This document shows, piece after piece, positions 37,466-51,513 of a stretch of DNA of 64,000 bases. Both the position numbers and the translations under genes were made by a program. Every line of letters starts with the position of its first letter. Position 1 is the stretch's first letter. Origin of the DNA: Chimaeribacter californicus (GTDB taxonomy: Bacteria; Pseudomonadota; Gammaproteobacteria; Enterobacterales; Enterobacteriaceae); NCBI RefSeq assembly GCF_002858675.1, contig NZ_PJZF01000002.1, positions 310,001-374,000 on the forward strand, in the 5' to 3' direction. The notes beneath the pieces were generated by a model. It ran no database searches. It was not told where the DNA came from and saw nothing but the letters and a program-made list of their open reading frames with translations.

Positions 37466-38539
37466 CTATCTCCGCTTCAATAACATAAACACACTTATCA
37501 GCAAAAACAGCAAACTCGGCAACAGCGCGCCGAGAATTGGCGGAATATTATACACCAGACTCAACGGCCCAAAGATTTGATCCAGCACGTAGAACAGGAA
37601 ACCGAAACAGATCCCGGTGACCACCCGTACGCCCATCGGCACACTGCGCAGCGGGCCGAAAATGAACGACAGCGCCATCAGCATCATCACCGCCACCGAC
37701 AGCGGCGAGAAAATCTTGCTCCACATGTTCAGCTGGTAACGGTTCGACTCCTGCCCGCTCTGGCTCAGGTATTTGATGTAGTTACGCAGGCCGCTGATGG
37801 ACAGCGCATCCGGGTCGAGCGCCACCACACCCAGCTTGTCCGGCGTCAGGTTGGTTTTCCATACGCCGTTCAGCGTCTGGTGGCCGGTGATAAATTTCCC
37901 GCCAAGCCCGGATTCGTCTACCTGCGACAACTTCCATTCGCGCGCGTCGGCGTCAAAGGTGGCGCTGGCCGCATAACGCACTGACAGCAAATGGTTTTCT
38001 TTGTCAAAATGATAAATATTGACGCCGGAAAGCTCATTCGCGCCGGAAAGCCGCTCGATGAAGATAAAGTCCGGGCCATCTTTCGCCCACAGCCCGCTCT
38101 GGGTGGAGAGCAACGAGCCGCCGTACATCATCTGCGCCCGGTAGTTACGCGCCATCTGCTCGCCCTGCGGCGCAACCCACTCGCCAATCGCCATGGTCAG
38201 CAACACCAGCGGAATCGCGGTCTTCATTACTGACGCGGCAATCTGCATCCGCGTAAAACCGGACGCCTGCATCACCACCAGCTCGCTGCGGGTCGCCAGC
38301 GCGCCCAGCCCCATCAATGCCCCCAGCAGCGCCGCCATCGGGAAGAAAATCTCGATGTCTTTCGGCACGCTCAGCAGCGTGTAAAGCCCCGCGCCGGTGG
38401 CGGAATAGCCGCCCTGCCCCACTTTGCGCAACTGATCGACAAATTTGATAATGCCGGACAGCGACACCAGCATGAACAGCGTCATCATGATGGTGTTAAA
38501 AATGGTTTTCCCGATGTAGCGATCCAATACGCCAAACAT
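37466..38539 (-). CDS. lptG: LPS export permease LptG
   Basis: 357 aa. N-terminal MFGVLDRYIGKTIFNTIMMTLFMLVSLSGIIKFVDQLRKVG is diagnostic of LptG. Three membrane helices, a periplasmic jelly-roll domain (residues ~130-270) and three more helices. With LptF and the LptB ATPase it extracts lipopolysaccharide from the inner membrane and hands it to LptC. It shares one base with the lptF stop. Confidence 0.97.
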   Translation of the reverse strand: MFGVLDRYIGKTIFNTIMMTLFMLVSLSGIIKFVDQLRKVGQGGYSATGAGLYTLLSVPKDIEIFFPMAALLGALMGLGALATRSELVVMQASGFTRMQIAASVMKTAIPLVLLTMAIGEWVAPQGEQMARNYRAQMMYGGSLLSTQSGLWAKDGPDFIFIERLSGANELSGVNIYHFDKENHLLSVRYAASATFDADAREWKLSQVDESGLGGKFITGHQTLNGVWKTNLTPDKLGVVALDPDALSISGLRNYIKYLSQSGQESNRYQLNMWSKIFSPLSVAVMMLMALSFIFGPLRSVPMGVRVVTGICFGFLFYVLDQIFGPLSLVYNIPPILGALLPSLLFLLISVFMLLKRR

Positions 38540-39636
38540 TACGCGGCTCCTTTAAAACGCGCGCGCAGGCGGCGCACCGGCACCGTATCCCAGGCGTTCA
38601 GCACCATCGCCAGCACGAAGTAAGCGGCATTGGTCGCCCACATCCACACCATCGGGTCGAACTTGCCTTTTGCGCCGTTGGAGCGCAGCGAGCTTTGCAG
38701 CAGGAAGAAGATCAGATAAAGCAGCATCGCCGGCAGCATACTCAGCACCCGGCCCTGGCGCGGGTTCACCACGCTGAGCGGCACCACCATCAGCGCCATC
38801 AGCAGCACCGAGAACACCAGCGTCAGCCGCCAGTGGAACTCGGCGCGCGCATCCGGCGTGGTGGCCTGCCACAGCTGGCTCATGCTCATCTGTTCGGCTT
38901 CGGTGGTGTTATCCAGGCTCACCGTCTGGTGGCCGACCACCGCCAGATAGTTGTTGAAATCTGTGACCCGGAAATCACGCAGCATTGCGGTGCCTTCATA
39001 ACGCGTGCCCTGGTTCAGGGTCACCGTTTGCGAGCCGTCCGCGCGCTGCTCCATGTGGCCGCTATCCGCTACCACCACCGACGGGCGCTGGTTGCCGTTC
39101 GGCCGTAACTGCGCCAGAAAGACGTTATGGAACTCCTTGCCCTTCACGCTGCCGACAAACAGCACCGCGTTGCCGTCCTGCGAGGGCTGGAACTGCCCCT
39201 CCACCAGCGCCGCCATACTGGGGTTGGCCTTGGCCTCCGCCAGCACTTCGTCCTGATGTTTTGAGGACCACGGCCCGAGCCAGAAGGCGTTGCCCGCCGC
39301 CATCACCGCCGTCAGCAACGCCAGCAGCAGCGCGGAGACAATCAGCACTTTCTTGCCCAGCCCGCAGGCGTGCATCACGGTGATTTCACTTTCCGTATAG
39401 AGTTTGCCGAAGGTCATCAACAGCCCAAGGAACAGGCTGAGCGGCAAGATGAGTTGTGCCATTTCAGGCACGCCCAGCCCCATCAGGGAGAGGACCAGAT
39501 TTGTTGGGATATCGCCATCGACGGCTGCGCCCAGTACCCTGACCAGCTTCTGACAGAAGAAGATCAGCAGCAGGATGAACAGAATCGCAACCTGGCTTTT
39601 GAAGGTTTCCCGTACCAGATATCTAATGATGATCAC
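38539..39636 (-). CDS. lptF: LPS export permease LptF
   Basis: 365 aa. N-terminal MIIIRYLVRETFKSQVAILFILLLIFFCQKLVRVLGAA matches LptF. Same architecture as LptG: three helices, periplasmic beta-jelly-roll, three helices. Divergent from pepA, as in E. coli. Its stop overlaps the lptG start. Confidence 0.97.
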   Translation of the reverse strand: MIIIRYLVRETFKSQVAILFILLLIFFCQKLVRVLGAAVDGDIPTNLVLSLMGLGVPEMAQLILPLSLFLGLLMTFGKLYTESEITVMHACGLGKKVLIVSALLLALLTAVMAAGNAFWLGPWSSKHQDEVLAEAKANPSMAALVEGQFQPSQDGNAVLFVGSVKGKEFHNVFLAQLRPNGNQRPSVVVADSGHMEQRADGSQTVTLNQGTRYEGTAMLRDFRVTDFNNYLAVVGHQTVSLDNTTEAEQMSMSQLWQATTPDARAEFHWRLTLVFSVLLMALMVVPLSVVNPRQGRVLSMLPAMLLYLIFFLLQSSLRSNGAKGKFDPMVWMWATNAAYFVLAMVLNAWDTVPVRRLRARFKGAA

Positions 39637-39768
39637 GCTTATTACGCCTGTGAAAACTTGTCTTTTTGCAGGAAAATCGCTAGTTTCTTCGCTAATGCGC
39701 CATTTATTCTCATCATATGGCCACCTTCATAGCTAAAATAGCATTAAAACATCTCGTGTTAGGGTGCC

Positions 39769-39788
39769 CTATAGGAACATGCCTATAG
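39769..39788. promoter_or_regulatory. Inverted repeat in the lptF-pepA divergent region
   Basis: CTATAGG-AACATG-CCTATAG, a perfect 7-bp inverted repeat in the 281-bp gap between the divergent lptF and pepA starts. Position suggests a regulator site; none is recognised. Confidence 0.4.
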
Positions 39789-39902
39789 CCGCCGAAAACA
39801 GAATAAATTACGCCGTTCAGGTTAACATCCGCAGTTAACACAATGACGAAGGTTTGTTGCGGAGTGCGTCATTCTAGCCGCAGCTCCCGTCGTTGTCTTT
39901 AA

Positions 39903-41429
<1,527 letters not shown>

Positions 41430-41543
41430 CCGCCCTTCCCGCCGCCGGGGCACCTCTCCCGGCGGCAATGCGGCATACCGGGGCGGCTGCGGCCGCCCTC
41501 TTTATTCCGGCACCCGCTTTACCGATTGACCAATGGCACTTCA

Positions 41544-41993
41544 ATGAAAAACGCAACGTTCTACCTTCTGGAGAGTGACACCGACGCGAACGGGATGATC
41601 GCCCATGAGGCCCTGGCCTGTGATCTGGCCGCCGCCCGCTGGCGGGCCGGTAAACGGGTGCTGATCGCCTGTGAGGACCAGCAGCAGGCGCAACGGCTGG
41701 ATGATGCGCTGTGGCAGCGCGAACCCGACGCCTTCGTGCCGCACAATCTGGCGGGTGAAGGGCCGCGGTACGGCGCACCGGTGGAGATCTGCTGGCCCGG
41801 CAAGCGCGGCAACGCCCCGCGTGACCTGTTGATCAGCCTGCTGCCGCAGTTCGCAGATTTTGCCACCGCTTTCCATGAAGTGATAGACTTCGTCCCTTAC
41901 CCGGACACCCTGAAACAGTTGGCGCGCGACCGCTATAAAGCCTATCGCAGCGTCGGCTTTCATTTGACCACGGCCAAGCCGCCAACTTACTGA
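41544..41993 (+). CDS. holC: DNA polymerase III chi subunit
   Basis: 149 aa from MKNATFYLLESD; an ATG 18 bp upstream in frame is less likely. Typical HolC segments: ARWRAGKRVLIACEDQQQAQRLDDALWQREPDAFVPHNLAGEGPRYGAPVEI. Chi links the clamp loader (through psi) to SSB. Encoded between pepA and valS as in other enterobacteria. Confidence 0.95.
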   Translation: MKNATFYLLESDTDANGMIAHEALACDLAAARWRAGKRVLIACEDQQQAQRLDDALWQREPDAFVPHNLAGEGPRYGAPVEICWPGKRGNAPRDLLISLLPQFADFATAFHEVIDFVPYPDTLKQLARDRYKAYRSVGFHLTTAKPPTY

Positions 41994-42005
41994 TATCAAA
42001 GCGAA

Positions 42006-44861
42006 ATGGAAAAAACATACAACCCGCAAGACATCGAACAGCCGCTCTACGAGCACTGGGAACAGCAGGGCTACTTCAAGCCGAACGGCGACGAGAGCCA
42101 GGAGAGCTACTGCATCATGATCCCGCCGCCGAACGTCACCGGCAGCTTGCACATGGGTCACGCCTTCCAGCAAACCATCATGGACACCATGATCCGCTAC
42201 CAGCGTATGCAGGGGAAAAACACCCTGTGGCAGGCGGGCACCGACCATGCCGGTATCGCCACGCAGATGGTGGTTGAGCGCAAAATTGCCGCCGAAGAGG
42301 GCAAAACCCGCCACGACTACGGCCGTGACGCCTTCATCGACAAAATCTGGCAGTGGAAAGCGGAATCAGGCGGCACCATCACCCGCCAGATGCGCCGCCT
42401 CGGTGACTCCGTGGACTGGGAGCGTGAGCGCTTCACCATGGACGAGAACCTGTCGCTGGCCGTGAAAGAGGTGTTTGTCCGCCTCTATAAAGAAGACCTG
42501 ATCTACCGCGGCAAACGCCTGGTGAACTGGGACCCGAAACTGCGCACCGCCATTTCCGACCTGGAAGTGGAGAACCGCGAGTCCAAAGGCTCCATGTGGC
42601 ACCTGCGCTACCCGCTGGCGGACGGCGCGAAAACCGCTGAAGGCAAAGACTATCTGGTGGTCGCCACCACCCGCCCGGAAACCGTGCTGGGTGATACCGG
42701 CGTGGCGGTAAACCCGGAAGATCCTCGTTACAAAGACCTGATCGGCAAAGAGATCATCCTGCCGCTGGTGGGCCGCCGCATCCCGATCGTGGGCGACGAG
42801 CACGCCGACATGGAGAAAGGCACCGGCTGCGTGAAAATCACCCCGGCGCACGACTTCAACGACTATGAAGTTGGCAAACGCCACGGCCTGCCGATGATCA
42901 ACATCCTGACCTTCGACGGCGACATCCGTGACGTGGCGGAAGTGTTCGACACCAACGGCCGCGAAAGCAGCGAGTGGAGCAACGCCATCCCGGCGAAATT
43001 CCAGGGTCTGGAGCGCTTCGCCGCCCGTAAAGCGGTGGTCGCCGCCTTTGACGCGCAGGGCCTGCTGGACGAGATCAAACCGCACGACCTGACGGTGCCG
43101 TATGGCGACCGCGGCGGCGTGGTGATCGAGCCGATGCTCACCGACCAGTGGTACGTGCGCACTGCCCCGCTGGCGAAAGTCGCGGTGGAAGCGGTGGAAC
43201 AGGGCGAGATCCAGTTTGTGCCGAAACAGTACGAAAACATGTACTTCAGCTGGATGCGTGACATCCAGGACTGGTGTATCTCCCGCCAGCTCTGGTGGGG
43301 CCACCGCATCCCGGCCTGGTATGACGACGCAGGCAACGTCTACGTCGGCCGTGATGAAGACGAAGTGCGCCGCGAAAACAACCTCGACGCCACCGTGGCG
43401 CTGCGCCAGGACGAAGACGTGCTGGACACCTGGTTCTCCTCCGGGCTGTGGACCTTCTCCACCCTGGGCTGGCCGGAACAGACCGCTGACCTGAAAGCGT
43501 TCCACCCGTCCAGCGTGGTGGTGAGCGGCTTTGACATCATCTTCTTCTGGATCGCCCGCATGATCATGATGACCATGCACTTCGTGAAAGACGAAAACGG
43601 CAAGCCGCAGGTGCCGTTCCACACCGTCTACATGACCGGCCTGATCCGTGACGACGAAGGGCAGAAGATGTCCAAGTCCAAGGGTAACGTGATTGACCCG
43701 CTGGACATGATCGACGGCATCTCGCTGGAAGATCTGCTGGAGAAGCGCACCGGCAACATGATGCAGCCGCAGCTGGCGGAGAAGATCCGCAAACGCACCG
43801 AGAAGCAGTTCCCGAACGGCATCGAACCGCACGGCACCGACGCCCTGCGCTTCACGCTGGCGGCGCTGGCCTCTACCGGCCGTGACATCAACTGGGACAT
43901 GAAACGCCTGGAAGGCTACCGCAACTTCTGTAACAAGCTGTGGAACGCCAGCCGCTTTGTGCTGATGAACACCGAAGATCAGGATTGCGGCCAGAACGGC
44001 GGCGAGATGCAGCTTTCGCTGGCGGATCGCTGGATCCTGGCGGAGTTCAACCAGACGGTGAAAGCCTACCGCGAGGCGCTGGACAGCTACCGCTTCGACC
44101 TGGCCGCCGGTGTGCTGTATGAGTTCACCTGGAACCAGTTCTGTGACTGGTATCTGGAACTCGCCAAGCCGGTGATGAACGGCGGCACCGAAGCTGAACT
44201 GCGCGGCACCCGCCACACGCTGGTGACGGTGCTGGAAGCGCTGCTGCGCCTGGCGCACCCGATCATTCCGTTTATCACGGAGACCATCTGGCAGCGCGTG
44301 AAAACCCTGAAAGGCATCACCGCTGACACGATCATGCTTCAGCCGTTCCCGGCGTATGACGCAGAGCAGGTTGACGTGCAGGCGCTGGCCGATCTGGAGT
44401 GGATCAAGCAGGCGATCATCGCCGTGCGTAACATCCGTGCCGAGATGAACATCGCCCCGGGCAAACCGCTGGAAGTGCTGCTGCGCGGTGCCGACGCCGA
44501 TGCGCAACGCCGCGTAACCGAAAACCTGAGCTTCATCAAGTCACTGGCGCGCCTCGACAGCATCACGCTGCTGGCGGACGGCGACAAAGGCCCGGTGTCA
44601 GTGACCAAGCTGGTGGAAGGTGCTGAACTGCTGATCCCGATGGCCGGTCTGGTGGACAAAGCCGCCGAGCTGGATCGTCTGGCGAAGGAAGTGGCGAAGC
44701 TGGATGCAGAAGTGAGCCGCATTGAAGCCAAGCTCTCCAACGAAGGCTTTGTAGCACGCGCGCCGGAAGCCGTGGTGGCGAAAGAGCGTGAGCGCCTCGA
44801 TGCCTGCGCCCAGGCTAAGGTGAAATTGCTGGAGCAGCAGGCGACCATCGCCGCGCTGTAA
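42006..44861 (+). CDS. valS: Valyl-tRNA synthetase
   Basis: 951 aa, the same length as in E. coli. Class I signatures: HMGH in [14 protein letters not shown] (HIGH-type, residues ~42-52) and KMSKS in [12 protein letters not shown]. The CP1 editing domain lies between them, and a C-terminal coiled-coil arm ([22 protein letters not shown]) is present. It starts 12 bp after holC and ends at a strong terminator. Confidence 0.98.
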   Translation: MEKTYNPQDIEQPLYEHWEQQGYFKPNGDESQESYCIMIPPPNVTGSLHMGHAFQQTIMDTMIRYQRMQGKNTLWQAGTDHAGIATQMVVERKIAAEEGKTRHDYGRDAFIDKIWQWKAESGGTITRQMRRLGDSVDWERERFTMDENLSLAVKEVFVRLYKEDLIYRGKRLVNWDPKLRTAISDLEVENRESKGSMWHLRYPLADGAKTAEGKDYLVVATTRPETVLGDTGVAVNPEDPRYKDLIGKEIILPLVGRRIPIVGDEHADMEKGTGCVKITPAHDFNDYEVGKRHGLPMINILTFDGDIRDVAEVFDTNGRESSEWSNAIPAKFQGLERFAARKAVVAAFDAQGLLDEIKPHDLTVPYGDRGGVVIEPMLTDQWYVRTAPLAKVAVEAVEQGEIQFVPKQYENMYFSWMRDIQDWCISRQLWWGHRIPAWYDDAGNVYVGRDEDEVRRENNLDATVALRQDEDVLDTWFSSGLWTFSTLGWPEQTADLKAFHPSSVVVSGFDIIFFWIARMIMMTMHFVKDENGKPQVPFHTVYMTGLIRDDEGQKMSKSKGNVIDPLDMIDGISLEDLLEKRTGNMMQPQLAEKIRKRTEKQFPNGIEPHGTDALRFTLAALASTGRDINWDMKRLEGYRNFCNKLWNASRFVLMNTEDQDCGQNGGEMQLSLADRWILAEFNQTVKAYREALDSYRFDLAAGVLYEFTWNQFCDWYLELAKPVMNGGTEAELRGTRHTLVTVLEALLRLAHPIIPFITETIWQRVKTLKGITADTIMLQPFPAYDAEQVDVQALADLEWIKQAIIAVRNIRAEMNIAPGKPLEVLLRGADADAQRRVTENLSFIKSLARLDSITLLADGDKGPVSVTKLVEGAELLIPMAGLVDKAAELDRLAKEVAKLDAEVSRIEAKLSNEGFVARAPEAVVAKERERLDACAQAKVKLLEQQATIAAL

Positions 44862-44877
44862 CCGTGACCTGCTACCG

Positions 44878-44911
44878 TTAAAGCCAGCCTCCGGGCTGGC
44901 TTTTTTATTTT
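44878..44911 (+). terminator. valS terminator
   Basis: AAAGCCAGCC-TCC-GGGCTGGCTTTTTTATTTT: strong stem and U tract, closing pepA-holC-valS. Confidence 0.93.
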
Positions 44912-45024
44912 GCATTTGTGACAGAGTGCGTAATAGTAACCGGATCCTGTGACCGCCCACCCCGGCACCGTCAGTGCGCGGCGGCACACACCTTTGCCTT
45001 GTTTAACTGCCTGAGTACATCATC

Positions 45025-45528
45025 ATGACCATTGCAACGCCGTCACGTGTCGTCATCCGCCCCCTGACCGCCGCAGACAACGCCGCCATCGCCCAGGTGA
45101 TCCGCCGGGTTTCCGCCGAATTCGGCCTGACGGCGGACAAAGGGTACACGGTCTCTGACCCGAACCTTGACCACCTCTACGATCTCTACAGCCAGCCGCG
45201 CAGTGCCTATTGGGTGATTGAGGCGGACGGCGCGATCGCCGGCGGCGGCGGCATCGCCCCGCTGGCGGGCGCAGAGGCCGACCTCTGCGAGCTGCAAAAA
45301 ATGTACTTCCTGCCGATCCTGCGCGGTCAGGGGCTGGCGAAAAAGCTGGCGCTACAGGCGATGGACTTCGCCCGTGAACAGGGTTTTGGCCGCTGCTACC
45401 TGGAGACCACCGCCAGCCTGACGCAGGCCGTGGCGCTGTATGAACGCCTGGGCTTTGAGCACATCAGCGGGCCGCTGGGCAACACCGGCCATGTAGACTG
45501 CGAAGTCACCATGCTGAAAACGCTGTAA
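45025..45528 (+). CDS. yjgM: GNAT acetyltransferase YjgM
   Basis: 167 aa, colinear with E. coli YjgM ([77 protein letters not shown]). The acetyl-CoA loop is RGQGLAKK. E. coli YjgM has been linked to N-acetylation of small amino-acid-like substrates; the substrate here is uncertain. Located beside valS as in E. coli. Confidence 0.9.
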   Translation: MTIATPSRVVIRPLTAADNAAIAQVIRRVSAEFGLTADKGYTVSDPNLDHLYDLYSQPRSAYWVIEADGAIAGGGGIAPLAGAEADLCELQKMYFLPILRGQGLAKKLALQAMDFAREQGFGRCYLETTASLTQAVALYERLGFEHISGPLGNTGHVDCEVTMLKTL

Positions 45529-45590
45529 TTTAGTGCCGTAACCCGTGGGCGCGGTTGTGCGCCCCTCTCCCTTCACCCCGGAACCGCGTG

Positions 45591-46325
45591 ATGTTTAGTT
45601 ACCAAGAAATCTCCCACCTGAACGAGCTGGAACTGCTGGTCTACCATTACGTGCTGAAGCACCGGCAACAGGTGATCTACATGACCATCCGCGAACTGGC
45701 GGAGGAGGTCGGCGTCTCGACCACCACCATCCTGCGGTTCTGCAAAAAAATGGGCTATGCCGGGTATTCGGAATTCCGCGTGCGTTACAAGCTGTTTTTG
45801 CAACAGGCGCAGGCCACGGTGCCGGAATTCGGCATCAGTGAGATCGTCCACTATTTCCATAGCATTAATAATGATGACTTTGACCGGCAATTAAATGCCG
45901 CGGCGGCGATTATTGCCGACAACGAGCGGATTATTTTTGTTGGCGCGGGCACCTCCGGCACGCTGGGGAAATATGGTGCGCGTTTCTTTTCCAATGTCGG
46001 GAAATTCAGTACCCATATTGATGACCCCTATTATCCGGTCAACAGCGACATGTACCGCAAAGCGGTGGCGATTATCTTGTCAGTTTCCGGCGAGACCCAG
46101 GAGATCCTGCGCATTGCCAGCCAGTTTAATCTGCATCACTGCAAAATCATCAGCATTACCAACGGGGAGAACTCCTCGCTGGCGCGGCTGGCGGATCTGA
46201 ATATCCCTTACCATATGCCGTATGTGCTGCTGCCGGGAAACCACAATATCACCACGCAGATCCCGGTACTCTATATTCTCGAAACCCTGGGCAAGAAACT
46301 GGCCCGCCAGATCCCCGCCTTATAA
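45591..46325 (+). CDS. MurR/RpiR-family regulator (HTH-SIS)
   Basis: 244 aa from the ATG at 45591; upstream in-frame codons look noncoding. N-terminal RpiR-type HTH (YMTIRELAEEVGVSTTTILRFCKKMGYAGYSEFRVRYK) and a C-terminal SIS sugar-phosphate-binding domain (IFVGAGTSGTLGKYGARFFSNVG, ILSVSGETQEI). Lies 139 bp upstream of a 6-phospho-beta-glucosidase gene on the same strand, so it probably controls that gene in response to a phosphorylated sugar. Confidence 0.87.
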   Translation: MFSYQEISHLNELELLVYHYVLKHRQQVIYMTIRELAEEVGVSTTTILRFCKKMGYAGYSEFRVRYKLFLQQAQATVPEFGISEIVHYFHSINNDDFDRQLNAAAAIIADNERIIFVGAGTSGTLGKYGARFFSNVGKFSTHIDDPYYPVNSDMYRKAVAIILSVSGETQEILRIASQFNLHHCKIISITNGENSSLARLADLNIPYHMPYVLLPGNHNITTQIPVLYILETLGKKLARQIPAL

Positions 46326-46407
46326 TATTCCCGCCGCGCCGCCTTTAAAAAACAGCCTGTTATTTCCCGGTGACATATCACGCGGCGCGTGCGGTGTTAT
46401 AACGTGA

Positions 46408-47901
<1,494 letters not shown>

Positions 47902-47911
47902 CGGCTCCCAT

Positions 47912-47940
47912 AAAAAAGCCCCTTTGCGGGGCTTTTTTTG
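47912..47940. terminator. Bidirectional terminator
   Basis: AAAAAAGCCCC-TTTGC-GGGGCTTTTTTT between the convergent beta-glucosidase and rraB genes. Confidence 0.92.
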
Positions 47941-47952
47941 TGCGGCTCAGGA

Positions 47953-48381
47953 TCAGTGACGTTTGCCGTCATCATCTTCGTCGATGAGGTCGTCGTCTTC
48001 ATCGTACTCGTCGCCCTCTTCGCCGTCCGGGTCTTCAAAGTAAGTGCCCCAGCCGTCGTAGTTCACATTGCAACGCTCGGCCAGCGCCACCAGCTGTTCT
48101 ACCTGCGCATCAATAATTTCCGGCTTCAGCGACACTTCGCTGACCACGTCACAGCACATCAGCTTGGTGCCGTCTTCAATTTCCAGCTCTTCGGCGTCGG
48201 TCACTTCATAACCCAGCTTGAAGGCTTCAACGGCGGCCTGCTCCAGCACTTCAAACTTCTCTGCCGAGAGATGGTGTTCAATAGTGTAAAGCGCATCGGG
48301 ATCGCTGCCATCATCCAGCAGTTCTTCGATGATCAGACGGGTTTCTTCACGCTGTTCGTCCAGCAATTCGCGGTTTGCCAT
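47953..48381 (-). CDS. rraB: Ribonuclease E inhibitor RraB
   Basis: 142 aa from [60 protein letters not shown], diagnostic of RraB. Very acidic tail ([20 protein letters not shown]). It binds RNase E and alters its selectivity. Divergent from argI with a 170-bp gap, as in E. coli. Confidence 0.96.
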   Translation of the reverse strand: MANRELLDEQREETRLIIEELLDDGSDPDALYTIEHHLSAEKFEVLEQAAVEAFKLGYEVTDAEELEIEDGTKLMCCDVVSEVSLKPEIIDAQVEQLVALAERCNVNYDGWGTYFEDPDGEEGDEYDEDDDLIDEDDDGKRH

Positions 48382-48480
48382 GCCTAAGTCCTCAGTCAGT
48401 GGGCGTATCTGTGCGCATTCTCCCACAGCACCGCCATCGCCTCCACAACAAACACGAAAGATTTGTCAGGCGGGGTTGCA

Positions 48481-48519
48481 ATTGCATATTCATACATATA
48501 ATGTGAATTTAAATTCACA
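48481..48519. promoter_or_regulatory. Tandem ARG boxes upstream of argI
   Basis: A perfect ARG box TGTGAATTTAAATTCACA (48502-48519) is preceded by a weaker one, ATTGCATATTCATACATA (48481-48498), with a 3-bp gap: the standard layout for ArgR hexamer binding in arginine genes. Confidence 0.9.
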
Positions 48520-48551
48520 TCAAACGAACCGAATGCCTGGAGAACCGCGCG

Positions 48552-49562
48552 ATGAGTACTTTCTATAAACGTCATTTCCTCAGATTGCTGGACTTCACCC
48601 CCGCCGAGATTACTGCCCTGCTCGATCTCGCCGTTGCCCTGAAAACAGAGAAAAAACAGGGCACTGAAACCCCACGCCTTACCGGCAAAAATATCGCGCT
48701 CATCTTCGAAAAAGACTCGACCCGTACCCGATGCTCTTTCGAAGTTGCCGCGTTTGACCAGGGCGCGCGCGTGACTTACCTCGGCCCCAGCGGCAGCCAG
48801 ATCGGCCACAAAGAGTCGATCAAAGACACGGCGCGCGTGCTCGGCCGCATGTATGACGGCATCCAGTACCGCGGCCACGGCCAGGCGATCGTCAGCACGC
48901 TGGCGGAACAAGCCGGAGTGCCGGTGTGGAACGGCCTGACCGACGAGTTCCACCCGACCCAGCTGCTGGCGGATCTGCTGACCATCCGGGAGCATCTGCC
49001 GGGGCGGCCGTTGCAGGGGGTGAAGCTGGCCTATCTGGGCGATGCGCGCAATAACATGGGCAACTCGCTGCTGGAGGCGGCGGCGCTGGTCGGGCTGGAT
49101 CTGCGGCTGGTGGCCCCCACTGCCTGCTGGCCGGATGCCGCGCTGGTGGCCGAGTGCAAAACGCTGGCGCAGCAGAACGGCGGTGACATCACCCTGACCG
49201 AGTCGTGCGAGGCCGGGGTGGCGCAGGCAGATTTCCTCTACACCGACGTCTGGGTATCGATGGGCGAACCAAAAGAGAGCTGGCCGGACCGCATCGCCCT
49301 GCTGCGTGATTACCAGGTCAACATGGCGCTGGTGAAGCAAACCGGTAACCCGCAGGTGAAGTTCCTGCACTGCCTGCCGGCCTTCCATGATGACCAGACC
49401 GTGCTCGGCAAACAGATGGCGGAACAGTATGGTTTGCACGGCGGCATGGAAGTCACCGACGAGGTGTTTGAGTCGGCGCACAGCGTGGTATTTGATCAGG
49501 CTGAAAACCGCCTGCACACCATCAAAGCGGTGATGGTCGCCACCCTCTCCCCCGGGGCGTAA
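48552..49562 (+). CDS. argI: Ornithine carbamoyltransferase
   Basis: 336 aa. Carbamoyl-phosphate loop S56-T-R-T-R60, and ornithine-site motifs HPTQ and HCLPAFHD. Makes citrulline in arginine synthesis. Two ARG boxes upstream indicate ArgR-arginine repression. Position next to rraB matches E. coli argI. Confidence 0.96.
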   Translation: MSTFYKRHFLRLLDFTPAEITALLDLAVALKTEKKQGTETPRLTGKNIALIFEKDSTRTRCSFEVAAFDQGARVTYLGPSGSQIGHKESIKDTARVLGRMYDGIQYRGHGQAIVSTLAEQAGVPVWNGLTDEFHPTQLLADLLTIREHLPGRPLQGVKLAYLGDARNNMGNSLLEAAALVGLDLRLVAPTACWPDAALVAECKTLAQQNGGDITLTESCEAGVAQADFLYTDVWVSMGEPKESWPDRIALLRDYQVNMALVKQTGNPQVKFLHCLPAFHDDQTVLGKQMAEQYGLHGGMEVTDEVFESAHSVVFDQAENRLHTIKAVMVATLSPGA

Positions 49563-49692
49563 TTCCCCCGGCGGCGGTGCTTTCTGCGCCGCCGCCCTTC
49601 ACATCAGCTTGCACTTTTCCGCTGCTTTTACCGCCGCTGCGCTTATTTTTCGACTACCCTTTTTTTGACACCAGCCGAAAAAAGGAAGGGTT

Positions 49693-51393
49693 ATGAGCGC
49701 CAACAAACTGGAATTTGCGCAACGGTTAGAGAAACTGCTTGGTTACGTCTATCCGCGTGAACACATCGGCGATGTACTGCGGCAAATTTTCCGGTTGGTC
49801 GCCAAATGGCAATACGGCAAACACCCCAATCCGCATTGGGTAGACGGCAATACCGTTTACCTGATCACCTATGGCGACAGCATCCACCACGCCGATGAGA
49901 AGCCGCTGGCGACGCTTAACAAGTTCGCCCACCAATACTTTGACGAAATCATCACCGACATCCACATCCTGCCGATGTACCCCTACAGCTCGGATGATGG
50001 TTTCAGCGTGATTGACTACCGCCTGATTGATGAGCACCTGGGCGGCTGGGGCGACCTGAAAACCCTGTCGAAAGGTTTTAACCTGATGTTTGACTGCGTG
50101 ATCAACCACGTCTCCCGCTCCAGCGCGTGGGTACACGGTTTTATGCATGATGACCCAAACTACGCGGACTACCTGATTGCCGCCAACCCGGCGCTGGATT
50201 ACAGCCGCGTGGTACGCCCCCGCTCCTCCCGCCTGCTGACGCCGATGACCAAAGCCAACGGCGAGATGGTCTACCTCTGGACCACCTTCAGCGACGACCA
50301 GATCGACATCAATTTCCACAACCCACAGGTGTTGCTGGAGAGCCTCGACATCCTGCTGCAATATGCCGCCAGCGGCGGGCAGTCGATCCGCCTTGACGCC
50401 ATCGGCTACATCTGGAAAGAGCCGGGCACGCGCTGTATCCACCTGCCGCAGGTGCATAACATCATCAAGGTGTGGCGCACGGTGCTGGATTACGCCATAC
50501 CCGGTACCCGGCTGATCACGGAAACCAACGTGCCGCACCATGAGAACATCAGCTATTTCGGCCACGGCGACGAAGCGCACATGGTGTACCAGTTCCCGCT
50601 GCCGCCGCTGACGCTGCACGCCTTCCTGCGCCAGGACACCACCGTGCTCACCAGATGGGCGCACGGGCTGAGCGCCGAGGCGCGCTACCCGGAGACCACC
50701 TTCTTCAACTTCCTGGCCAGCCATGACGGCATCGGCCTGCGGCCGACCGAGACCTTCCTGGACGACAGCGAACGGCAGTTTATGGCGCAGGAAGTGATCC
50801 GCAAAGAGGGGCGCGTGTCGCACAAAGACAACGGCGACGGCACCTTCTCGCCGTATGAACTGAACATCAACTACCTCAGCGCCCTGACGGAAAAGCAGGA
50901 CAGCAACGCCCTGAAGGCGAAAAAATTCATCGCCGCCCAATCGCTGCTGCTCTCCTTTGTGGGCGTGCCGGCGCTCTATTACCACAGCCTGCTCGGCAGC
51001 GAGAATGACGTCGAAGGGATGCACCACGCCGGGATTAACCGCCGTATCAACCGGCAGAAGCTGGATGCAGAAAAGGTAGAAGCCGAACTGGCGAACCCGG
51101 AGAGCCTGCGCGCAAAAGTCTACAACGGCCTGCGCCACCTGATTACCCTGCGCCGCGCCCACCCGGCCTTTGCGCCCTCCTCCGGCCAGCGGGTGCTGGA
51201 TCTCGGCAAATCGCTGTTTGGCCTGGAGCGTTATGACCCGAAAAACGAAGACCGCATCAGCTGCGTAATCAACGTTACCGACCACAGGGTCGAGCTGGCG
51301 CTGGATGAACAGGGCCATGAACTGATTTCCGACACGCCGTTCACCGGCAAAATGACCCTGACGCCGTGGCAAGTGGTGTGGATACAGCACTAA
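49693..51393 (+). CDS. GH13_18 sugar phosphorylase (YcjM / sucrose-phosphorylase type)
   Basis: 566 aa alpha-amylase-family enzyme. Nucleophile D235 (IRLDAIGYIWKEPGT), acid/base E277 (ITETNVPHHENISYFG) and the later NFLASHDGIGLRP aspartate. Sequence resembles E. coli YcjM throughout (VYLITYGDS, ILPMYPYSSDDGFSVIDYR). The family phosphorolyses sucrose, glucosylglycerate or related glucosides to glucose-1-phosphate. Substrate undetermined. A stand-alone gene without transporter or regulator, between argI and umuD. Confidence 0.87.
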   Translation: MSANKLEFAQRLEKLLGYVYPREHIGDVLRQIFRLVAKWQYGKHPNPHWVDGNTVYLITYGDSIHHADEKPLATLNKFAHQYFDEIITDIHILPMYPYSSDDGFSVIDYRLIDEHLGGWGDLKTLSKGFNLMFDCVINHVSRSSAWVHGFMHDDPNYADYLIAANPALDYSRVVRPRSSRLLTPMTKANGEMVYLWTTFSDDQIDINFHNPQVLLESLDILLQYAASGGQSIRLDAIGYIWKEPGTRCIHLPQVHNIIKVWRTVLDYAIPGTRLITETNVPHHENISYFGHGDEAHMVYQFPLPPLTLHAFLRQDTTVLTRWAHGLSAEARYPETTFFNFLASHDGIGLRPTETFLDDSERQFMAQEVIRKEGRVSHKDNGDGTFSPYELNINYLSALTEKQDSNALKAKKFIAAQSLLLSFVGVPALYYHSLLGSENDVEGMHHAGINRRINRQKLDAEKVEAELANPESLRAKVYNGLRHLITLRRAHPAFAPSSGQRVLDLGKSLFGLERYDPKNEDRISCVINVTDHRVELALDEQGHELISDTPFTGKMTLTPWQVVWIQH

Positions 51394-51476
51394 GCGTGGT
51401 AAAAATTCTGGGCGTTATCAGCAGCATAGCCTGATTTCACTTCAGGAAACCTTGATCACCTTGGGAAAATGAAAAA

Positions 51477-51496
51477 TACTGTACACATAAACAGTA
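51477..51496. promoter_or_regulatory. LexA (SOS) box of umuD
   Basis: TACTGTACACATAAACAGTA, near-perfect LexA consensus, 17 bp before the umuD start. Confidence 0.93.
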
Positions 51497-51513
51497 TAAA
51501 AAAGGGTTTTCCC

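Noticed and set aside
42366-44507. 713-codon open frame on the minus strand opposite valS
   Set aside because: Composition and position are those of a shadow of a GC-rich, highly expressed gene; no recognisable domain and valS is certain.
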